Shown: positions 6,123 to 11,411 of the stretch, in pieces | How the letters are laid out: every line of letters begins with the position of its first letter | Position numbering within the stretch: the stretch's first letter is position 1 | Assembly: GCA_900541575.1 (NCBI GenBank) | Contig: UQKO01000069.1 | Location: 1 to 11,411 of the forward strand | Direction: 5' to 3' | DNA: 11,411 bases | From: an uncultured Prevotella sp. | Lineage (GTDB): Bacteria > Bacteroidota > Bacteroidia > Bacteroidales > Bacteroidaceae | The notes under the pieces: generated by a model | Databases searched by the model: none | Seen by the model: only the letters and a program-made list of their open reading frames with translations | Told to the model about the DNA's origin: nothing | Translations under genes and position numbers: made by a program

Positions 6123-6231
6123 CAAAACATCTGCAGTGGCATCTGCAAGAAAAGCGTTCTCCACAGTGTGGCACTATTTTTGCATAAAGACTGCTATAAC
6201 ACCTATAATATATAAGAACATAACCCCACAA

Positions 6232-6591
6232 ATGGAAGAAACACAGAAACTAGTTAGCACCATCATTGACGGAATCCAGGAGAAGAAAGGCCGTGGCATC
6301 GTAATGGTAGATTTGCGCCACATCATCACAGCACCTTGTTCATACTTTGTGATTTGTACAGCAGGGTCGCCTCAGCAAGTAGACGCCATCACCGACTCTG
6401 TGGAGGAGTTTACGCATAAGCACGTTGGCGAGAATCCCGCTGCCATTGCTGGACGCGCTAACAGCGAATGGGTGGCAATGGACTACGGCACAGTAATGGT
6501 GCATATCTTCGTGCCTGATGCACGTGAGCACTACGACTTGGAGAACCTGTGGGACGATGCCGAGATTACACAGATTGCCGATTTGGACTAA
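6232..6591 (+). CDS. rsfS: Ribosomal silencing factor RsfS
   Basis: 119 residues from ATG 6232, the usual length for the RsfS/Iojap family. RsfS binds protein uL14 (L14) of the 50S subunit in the cytoplasm and blocks joining with the 30S, lowering translation in poor conditions. The family core is clear: YFVICTAGSPQQVDAI (about 38-53), then EWVAMDYGTVMVHIF (79-93) and REHYDLENLW (98-107), including the HYDLE-LW signature. An in-frame ATG at 6028 would add 68 residues with no family similarity and would place the promoter inside the gene, so 6232 is preferred. It is first in the operon, 41 nt before ftsH, an arrangement common in Bacteroidota. The downstream cdsA suggests coupling of translation, protein quality control and lipid synthesis, but that is context only. 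Confidence 0.95.
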   Translation: MEETQKLVSTIIDGIQEKKGRGIVMVDLRHIITAPCSYFVICTAGSPQQVDAITDSVEEFTHKHVGENPAAIAGRANSEWVAMDYGTVMVHIFVPDAREHYDLENLWDDAEITQIADLD

Positions 6592-6632
6592 GTCCCCTAC
6601 CCTAAACCAAATATATTCCTTAATACAATAAT

Positions 6633-8732
6633 ATGGCTCAACCTAACAATATGATGCCAGGTGGCAATAAGCCTGGCAGAAAAATGCCAGGATTTAATCT
6701 GTCGTGGCTCTATCTCCTCATCATAGGTGGTCTGCTCTATATGATGTACTCGCAGAGCGGACAAGGCTCTACTGGAGGCATTGACAAGGAGGTAGACTAT
6801 ACAACCTTTCGCAACTACGTGACGCAAGGATATGCCAAAGAAGTGGTGGTAAACAAGACGGATGGCAATGTCCACTTGGTGGTACGCCCGGAAAAGATAC
6901 GCGACGTATTCCACCTTGGTACAGACCAAACGGGCTCTGCACCCACCGTCAGCACGAAATATCCCGACGTTAACACTATTGGCAATTTTCTTGATACGAA
7001 CTATAAAGGCAACGTAAGATATGAGGAGAACGACCATTTCTTCTCAAGCCTTATTTCAAGTATCATGCCCATCGTAATCATGGTGTTCCTATGGTTCTTC
7101 TTAATGCGCCGCATGGGCGGAGGAGGAGGCTCTGGCGGCATATTCAGTGTGGGCAAGAGCAAAGCTCGCCTTTTTGAGAAAAACGGCAAAAACACCACGC
7201 ACATCACATTCAAAGATGTGGCTGGACAGGAAGGAGCCAAACAAGAGATTCGCGAAATTGTAGACTTCCTAAAGAATCCCCAAAAGTACACCGAACTTGG
7301 TGGCAAAATTCCCAAGGGTGCCCTTTTAGTGGGCCCTCCGGGAACGGGTAAGACTTTGCTAGCCAAAGCTGTGGCAGGCGAGGCTGATGTGCCTTTCTTC
7401 TCCATGGCGGGTTCCGACTTCGTAGAAATGTTTGTGGGCGTAGGTGCTAGCCGCGTTCGCGACCTCTTCCAACAAGCCAAGGAAAAGGCGCCGTGCATTA
7501 TCTTTATTGATGAGATTGATGCCATTGGACGTGCCCGCGGAAAGAACCCCACAATGGGAGGCAACGATGAACGTGAGAATACGCTCAATCAGCTCCTCAC
7601 TGAAATGGACGGATTTGGCACCAACACGGGAGTCATCGTACTGGCGGCCACCAACCGCGTAGAAATTCTTGATCCTGCCTTGCTCCGTGCAGGACGTTTC
7701 GACCGTCAGATTCACGTCGATTTGCCCGAGCTATCAGAGCGCGTGGCCATCTTTAAGGTGCACATGAAGCCTCTAAAACTCGACCAAACTGTGGACATTG
7801 AAATGTTGGCTCGCCAAACGCCAGGATTCTCAGGGGCCGATATTGCAAACGTGTGTAATGAAGCTGCCTTGATTGCTGCCCGTCATAATCGAAAAGAGGT
7901 GGGAAAGCAGGATTTCCTTGATGCCGTAGACCGCATTATCGGTGGGCTTGAAAAGACTTCCAAGGTGATGACAGAGGACGAAAAGCGCTCTATTGCCATC
8001 CATGAAGCAGGCCACGCCTCTGTATCGTGGATGCTACAATATGCCAACCCTCTTGTAAAGGTAACGATTGTGCCTCGCGGACAAGCATTGGGCGCTGCTT
8101 GGTATTTGCCAGAAGAACGTTCTATCACCACACGTGAGCAAATGCTCGACGAAATTTGTTCTCTCCTCGGTGGACGTGCTGCAGAAGAGCTCTTTACAGG
8201 ACACATTTCGAGCGGTGCTCTCAACGACCTAGAACGTGTCACAAAGCGCATCTATGGCATGGTAGCCTATCTCGGTATGAGCGACAAATTATCGAATATA
8301 TGCTATTATAACGCACAAGGCGAATACAACTTTACGAAGCCTTATTCTGAACATACCGCCGAACTCATTGACCAGGAAGTACAGCGTATGATCGCCGAGC
8401 AGTATACTCGCGCCAAAGACATTCTGCGCGAACATGCAACTCAGCACAAGGAGTTGGCCGACTTGTTAGTTGACCACGAAGTAATATTTACGGAAGATGT
8501 AGAACGTATCTTTGGTCCGCGTCCTTGGCGTAGTCGCGCCGACGTGCTCATGGAAGAAGAAGCCCTCAAGTTGGCCGACGAACGTGCTAAGAAACTTGAC
8601 AAGGAAAAGACCGAGAAGCAGGCCGAACCAGCCGAAGCAAGTGCTGAAGAAGACACTGCATCGACCGAGCCTAGTAACGCAGACGCAACATCTATCGCAG
8701 ACTCTGACAAATCCACTACTCACAATGAATAA
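6633..8732 (+). CDS. ftsH: ATP-dependent zinc metalloprotease FtsH
   Basis: 699 residues. FtsH is a hexameric inner-membrane AAA+ protease that extracts and degrades membrane and regulatory proteins. There are two membrane segments (about 23-39 and 141-158) with a periplasmic domain between them and a Gly-rich linker (161-170). The AAA+ domain has Walker A GPPGTGKT (234-241), pore loop MFVGVG (266-271), Walker B IIFIDEID (289-296), and a second region of homology with arginine fingers Arg355 and Arg358 (AGRFDR). The peptidase has HEAGH (457-461) and a likely third zinc ligand Asp532 (ALNDLE). The C-terminal tail after about 630 is a charged Lys/Glu/Ala/Ser/Thr stretch, longer than in many FtsH proteins and probably disordered. 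All catalytic residues are intact. The stop codon overlaps the start of cdsA, which suggests translational coupling. Confidence 0.98.
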   Translation: MAQPNNMMPGGNKPGRKMPGFNLSWLYLLIIGGLLYMMYSQSGQGSTGGIDKEVDYTTFRNYVTQGYAKEVVVNKTDGNVHLVVRPEKIRDVFHLGTDQTGSAPTVSTKYPDVNTIGNFLDTNYKGNVRYEENDHFFSSLISSIMPIVIMVFLWFFLMRRMGGGGGSGGIFSVGKSKARLFEKNGKNTTHITFKDVAGQEGAKQEIREIVDFLKNPQKYTELGGKIPKGALLVGPPGTGKTLLAKAVAGEADVPFFSMAGSDFVEMFVGVGASRVRDLFQQAKEKAPCIIFIDEIDAIGRARGKNPTMGGNDERENTLNQLLTEMDGFGTNTGVIVLAATNRVEILDPALLRAGRFDRQIHVDLPELSERVAIFKVHMKPLKLDQTVDIEMLARQTPGFSGADIANVCNEAALIAARHNRKEVGKQDFLDAVDRIIGGLEKTSKVMTEDEKRSIAIHEAGHASVSWMLQYANPLVKVTIVPRGQALGAAWYLPEERSITTREQMLDEICSLLGGRAAEELFTGHISSGALNDLERVTKRIYGMVAYLGMSDKLSNICYYNAQGEYNFTKPYSEHTAELIDQEVQRMIAEQYTRAKDILREHATQHKELADLLVDHEVIFTEDVERIFGPRPWRSRADVLMEEEALKLADERAKKLDKEKTEKQAEPAEASAEEDTASTEPSNADATSIADSDKSTTHNE

Positions 8733-9573
8733 TCTAATTGTGCGTGCCCTCACAGGCATTGTCTTCGTGGCAGTGCTTGTGGGCGGCACACTTTATTCTC
8801 CCATTTCGTTTACTGTGTTATTCGCACTCATCACAGCTCTTACCACATTGGAGTTTTCCATAAATGTCAACGCCTATGCTGGGGCTTCTGTCAATCGCTT
8901 AATCAACACGGTAGCAGCAGTCTATCTCTTCGTTGCCTTCAGTGGTTTCTGTGCCGATCTCGTACCACCAAAGGCTTTTATCCCTTATCTCATCTCTATC
9001 ATCTATTTATTGGTGAGCGAACTGTATCTAGAGAAACCCGATCCTCTGAAGAATTGGGGATATGCCTTTGCTTCGCAAATCTACGTGGCACTCTCACTGT
9101 CACTGCTCAATGTGCTTGCATGGCGCTACGACCCGATGACGAATCATACCGCTTTCGTGCCCATCTACCCGCTAAGTGTATTCCTCTTTCTTTGGACTAG
9201 TGACACGGGAGCCTATTGTTGCGGTTCTATGCTCCACAAGTATTTCCCAGCCAAACTCTTTGAACGAATCTCGCCCAACAAATCGTGGGTGGGAAGCATC
9301 GGAGGAGGTGTGCTTTGCTTGGTAGTGGCTGCAATCTTGTGGCATTTCTACCCTCACCTGCTCACCCTTCCACAATGGATGGGCTTCGGCCTAACGGTGT
9401 GCGTATTTGGCACATGGGGCGATCTGGTAGAAAGCCTTTTTAAACGTCAACTCGGAATCAAGGATAGTGGACACATCCTGCCTGGTCATGGCGGAATGCT
9501 CGACCGTTTCGACTCTTCACTTCTGGCCATCCCCGCCGCAATGCTCTATCTTTATACTATCACCACGTTCTGA
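8725..9573 (+). CDS. cdsA: Phosphatidate cytidylyltransferase (CDP-diglyceride synthase)
   Basis: 282 residues from ATG 8725. The enzyme makes CDP-diacylglycerol from CTP and phosphatidic acid in the inner membrane, the entry point to phospholipid synthesis. Several hydrophobic segments span the protein (for example 5-24, 28-43, 60-78, 84-100, 150-165, 193-207, 218-230). Conserved motifs are FLWTSDTGAY with ISPNKSWVGSIGG (182-194), and the CDS signature from Ser237 to Asp263 (SLFKRQLGIKDSGH, then PGHGGMLDRFD). The start overlaps the end of ftsH by 8 nt (ATGAATAA). Extending the frame further upstream would run inside ftsH and is not credible. The gene ends just before the second palindromic repeat copy, which may end the operon transcript. 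Confidence 0.96.
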   Translation: MNNLIVRALTGIVFVAVLVGGTLYSPISFTVLFALITALTTLEFSINVNAYAGASVNRLINTVAAVYLFVAFSGFCADLVPPKAFIPYLISIIYLLVSELYLEKPDPLKNWGYAFASQIYVALSLSLLNVLAWRYDPMTNHTAFVPIYPLSVFLFLWTSDTGAYCCGSMLHKYFPAKLFERISPNKSWVGSIGGGVLCLVVAAILWHFYPHLLTLPQWMGFGLTVCVFGTWGDLVESLFKRQLGIKDSGHILPGHGGMLDRFDSSLLAIPAAMLYLYTITTF

Positions 9574-9576
9574 GTT

Positions 9577-9681
9577 AGTTGGGAGTTTTTAGGTTGTGAG
9601 GTTATAAAGTAACCCTTAGACTGTTTGAAATCCAACAAGCAAAGGATACATTATAACCTCACAACCTTAAAACTTCAAACT
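9577..9681. repeat. Second copy of the palindromic repeat family (single unit per arm)
   Basis: The left arm 9577-9607 (GGGAGTTTTTAGGTTGTGAG, then GTTATAA) and the right arm 9651-9681 (TTATAACCTCACAACCTTAA, then AACTTCAAACT) are inverted, nearly perfect copies over 31 bp, with a spacer of about 43-44 bp. The arms match the 34-bp unit of the larger element at 3595-3841, and spacer length is nearly the same. It fills the gap between cdsA and the next gene, so it could act as terminator for the operon. Its right arm ends 15 nt before the next start codon. Confidence 0.85.
9624..9654 (+). promoter_or_regulatory. Possible promoter inside the repeat spacer
   Basis: TTTG (9624-9627), 19 bp, then TACATTAT (9647-9654) partly matches TAnnTTTG; the last two bases differ. 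It would fire into the transglutaminase-like gene. It is weak and is listed because no other promoter is visible before that gene. Confidence 0.3.
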
Positions 9682-9696
9682 ATAAAAATTACGACT

Positions 9697-10899
9697 ATGC
9701 CCTTCGTGCTAACAAAACGACTTCTTCGTATGGCACTGGCCGCCTTGCTACTTTGCTTGGCTGCCAGTGCCATCACGTATGCAGTAATTCGTAGACCTTT
9801 CGTCGACACTTACGAGATTACCGACCAATTGGGAGGAAACCTTTTTCCCTCGGCCATTCTTTCCGTGGCCACCACTGATGCACAAATCATCAAACCCATG
9901 GCAGGAAACTACGTGGGTAACCCTAAAGCTTGCATCGGCATCCGACTGAAAAGCGGCCGAGACAACACGGTGGTAAGGATAGAACTTGACGAAACGCCTT
10001 TCTATGCTCGCTCTGTTTCCACCTTTGTGCTTCCCAAGAAACATACGGAATATATTATCTATCCTGACATACTTTGGCGTTACGACGCTTTGCGCAACAA
10101 CGAACAGGCTGAACCTATCAGTGTAGTGACGCATGTAGAAGTAAACAAAAAGGACTGGGGACAGCAAGTACGCACATTCTCGGTGCGAAGCATCAATGAG
10201 TGCTTACTCGGCTATATGAAGCAACTTCCTGGCGGAAAGACAAAATACGAAAGCACACGACTCTTCTATGCGGCCTATGTCAACGAAGAGAATCCAAAAA
10301 TCGATGGTATATTGCGTGAAGCCCTCAACACACGCATTGTGCGTCGTTTCCTAGGCTACCAAGGCGACTCTGCCATGGTAGAAAAGCAAGTTTATGCACT
10401 ATGGAATGTGCTCCAAAAGCGAAAGTTCCGTTATAGTTCGGTGTCGTACTCTAGTCTGTCGAGCAATATGGTCTACTCCCAGCGCGTGCGCACCTTTGAA
10501 GACGCAATTAACTCTTCACAGATTAATTGCGTAGACGGCAGTGTGCTCTTCGCATCACTCTTACGAGCCATCAATATTACCCCCGTGCTAGTACAGATGC
10601 CTGGCCACATGTTTGTGGGCTACTATACAGATGCCCAGCGCAAGCACCTTTCTTTTCTTGAAACAACAATGATTGGCGATGTTGATCTTGACGACTATTT
10701 CCCCGAAGAAAAGCTAGACTCCACACTCATGGGTAAGACGCAAAGTCAAATGTCAAAACTTACCTTTGATAAATCAAAGCAATATGCCATGGCAGAGTAT
10801 AAGCGCGTTGAAAAACAAGTTCGCGAGAATCGACCCAAATATCTCTTCGTAGAAATCAATAAGAACGTGCGACGCAGCGTACAGAGTATTGGGAAATAA
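9697..10899 (+). CDS. Membrane-anchored transglutaminase-like (Cys-His-acid) protein
   Basis: 400 residues from ATG 9697. An in-frame ATG at 9625 would add 24 residues translated mostly from the palindromic repeat (HYNLTTLKL...), so the later start is preferred. Residues about 11-31 form one hydrophobic segment after a basic start, giving an N-in membrane anchor or uncleaved signal with the rest outside the cytoplasm. Near the C-terminal third is a transglutaminase-like core: INCVDGSVLFASLLRA with Cys278, VQMPGHMFVGYY with His304, and SFLETT with Glu322, a plausible triad of a papain-type fold. Members act as peptidases, cross-linkers or non-catalytic binding domains. The remaining region, about 40-260, is unfamiliar. 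A role at the cell envelope is inferred. It probably forms its own transcript, separated from cdsA by the repeat. I do not recognise a named gene. Confidence 0.65.
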   Translation: MPFVLTKRLLRMALAALLLCLAASAITYAVIRRPFVDTYEITDQLGGNLFPSAILSVATTDAQIIKPMAGNYVGNPKACIGIRLKSGRDNTVVRIELDETPFYARSVSTFVLPKKHTEYIIYPDILWRYDALRNNEQAEPISVVTHVEVNKKDWGQQVRTFSVRSINECLLGYMKQLPGGKTKYESTRLFYAAYVNEENPKIDGILREALNTRIVRRFLGYQGDSAMVEKQVYALWNVLQKRKFRYSSVSYSSLSSNMVYSQRVRTFEDAINSSQINCVDGSVLFASLLRAINITPVLVQMPGHMFVGYYTDAQRKHLSFLETTMIGDVDLDDYFPEEKLDSTLMGKTQSQMSKLTFDKSKQYAMAEYKRVEKQVRENRPKYLFVEINKNVRRSVQSIGK

Positions 10900-11166
10900 A
10901 TATTCTGAGCGTAAAAGTCATCATTCTTCCACATGCTATCTAAATAGCCCAAGACAGGAACACTTCCACCACTGCCAAAGCCGAAATACTCAAGTCCATT
11001 AAAAACTTTTGGAAACGCAATTTTCCTATAATATCTTACTCTACATCCATCGGAAGAGGCAACAAACAAGTAAAAGTGCATTTTTTTTGCAAAAAAAAGG
11101 AGAAATGCTTGGTAGTATGAAAAATAGTACGTACCTTTGCATCGCTTTCCAAGAGAAAGACATGAT
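10900..11166. other. Intergenic stretch before tRNA-His
   Basis: About 270 nt. The plus strand has many stops. The minus strand stays open from 11081 to beyond 10900 and reads like a Gly/Phe/Tyr-rich protein piece (VFNGLEYFGFGSGG, later DSMWKNDDFYAQ), but continues antisense to the previous gene and has no clear start signals, so at most it is a gene relic. Near the right end lie an 18-bp T8GCA8 palindrome (11081-11098) and the tRNA promoter. Confidence 0.4.
11109..11139 (+). promoter_or_regulatory. Promoter of tRNA-His
   Basis: TTG (11109-11111), a 20-bp gap and TACCTTTG (11132-11139) match the Bacteroidota consensus. The start would be near 11146, about 20 nt before the tRNA. An A/T tract (11081-11098) directly upstream could act as an UP-like or bent-DNA element. 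Confidence 0.75.
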
Positions 11167-11167
11167 G

Positions 11168-11244
11168 GTGCTTATAGTTCAGTTGGTTAGAGCGTCAGAT
11201 TGTGGTTCTGAATGTCGTGGGTTCGAATCCCACTAAGCACCCCA
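11168..11244 (+). tRNA. tRNA-His (anticodon GTG)
   Basis: The acceptor stem GTGCTTA (11168-11174) pairs with TAAGCAC (11234-11240). The discriminator base is C73 (11241), followed by an encoded CCA (11242-11244). G at 11167 is the G-1 that pairs with C73, the hallmark of histidine tRNA. The anticodon stem TCAGA / TCTGA encloses TTGTGGT with anticodon GTG at 11202-11204. The T arm is GTGGG-TTCGAAT-CCCAC. It is a single gene with its own promoter and terminator. Confidence 0.98.
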
Positions 11245-11246
11245 TC

Positions 11247-11284
11247 AGCGGAGGTTTTCTTACAGAGAAAATCTCCGCTTTTTT
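11247..11284 (+). terminator. Intrinsic terminator of tRNA-His
   Basis: AGCGGAGGTTTTCT pairs with AGAAAATCTCCGCT (one G-T pair) around a short TACAG loop and is followed by a T-run to 11284. It begins 3 nt after the tRNA CCA. This is a textbook intrinsic terminator. Confidence 0.92.
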
Positions 11285-11411
11285 CTATTGAATATCAAGC
11301 ATTTATGAAAATCGGATCAGCGGATATTTCCGGTTGGTATGATGGTAAAAAGAGGCTTGCTCATATCATGCATATTGAGTAGCTATTCTAAACATGAAGA
11401 ACTTTATGTCT

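Larger units (their letters stand above)
5702..6231. other. Gene-poor region upstream of rsfS
   Basis: About 530 nt with no convincing protein gene. It holds four 23-bp tandem repeats (5728-5819), an alternating CG-rich run (5860-5873), an AT-rich stretch, and the rsfS promoter (6092-6122) with a second -7-like box at 6175-6182. The frame open from ATG 6028 into rsfS is not taken as coding, because the promoter lies inside it. Confidence 0.6.

Noticed and set aside
6028..6231. A 68-residue N-terminal extension of RsfS from ATG 6028
   Set aside because: The well-formed promoter at 6092-6122 lies inside it, and the extension has no RsfS family similarity. ATG 6232 gives the usual length.
8512..8724. 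Upstream extension of CdsA into ftsH
   Set aside because: It runs through the coding sequence of ftsH in another frame. ATG 8725 gives a normal CdsA length and N terminus.
9625..9696. A 24-residue extension of the transglutaminase-like protein from ATG 9625
   Set aside because: It translates the palindromic repeat arm. ATG 9697 precedes a normal basic-then-hydrophobic N terminus.
11305..11382. A 25-residue ORF after the tRNA terminator
   Set aside because: It is very short, with no ribosome site, promoter or recognisable similarity.

Overview
The window looks like chromosome of a Bacteroidales bacterium, most likely Prevotellaceae or a close relative. Three things point there. Several genes carry the Bacteroidota-type promoter (TTG/TTTG, 19-20 bp, TAnnTTTG). 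Two lipoproteins have acidic residues right after the lipid cysteine, as in Bacteroidota surface lipoproteins. The order rsfS-ftsH-cdsA and a DUF4248-like small protein are also typical of the group. The species cannot be fixed from the sequence.

Left third (minus strand, read right to left): an outer-membrane porin-like barrel (3302-1911), an imelysin-family lipoprotein (1838-612), and the start of a di-heme oxidoreductase (DHOR/DUF1111) lipoprotein cut off by the window edge (488-1). They look like one operon. By family knowledge imelysin and DHOR proteins often travel together and are linked to iron acquisition, so a surface iron-handling module is the best inference. Further upstream on the same strand lies a small exported Lys-rich protein (4072-3824), whose last codons are supplied by a large palindromic repeat (3595-3841).

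Middle: divergent from the small protein is a regulator (4342-5295) that joins a RIC/YtfE-like hemerythrin domain to a LuxR-type DNA-binding domain, so it is probably a redox, NO or oxygen responsive factor. The shared intergenic region holds both promoter signals and phased short repeats. Next come an inverted repeat, a DUF4248-like small gene whose similarity extends upstream of its first ATG, four 23-bp tandem repeats, and a long leader with a well-formed promoter.

Right half (plus strand): rsfS (ribosome silencing), ftsH (membrane AAA+ zinc protease) and cdsA (CDP-diglyceride synthase), with ftsH and cdsA overlapping by 8 nt. A second copy of the palindromic repeat follows. Then comes a membrane-anchored protein with a transglutaminase-like Cys-His-acid core, a gene-poor stretch, and tRNA-His(GTG) with its own promoter and a strong terminator.

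The most unusual features are the palindromic repeat family (one copy has both arms symmetrically triplicated and supplies the end of a gene), the hemerythrin-LuxR fusion with its phased upstream sites, and the 23-bp tandem repeat that reads as a chain of micro-ORFs.
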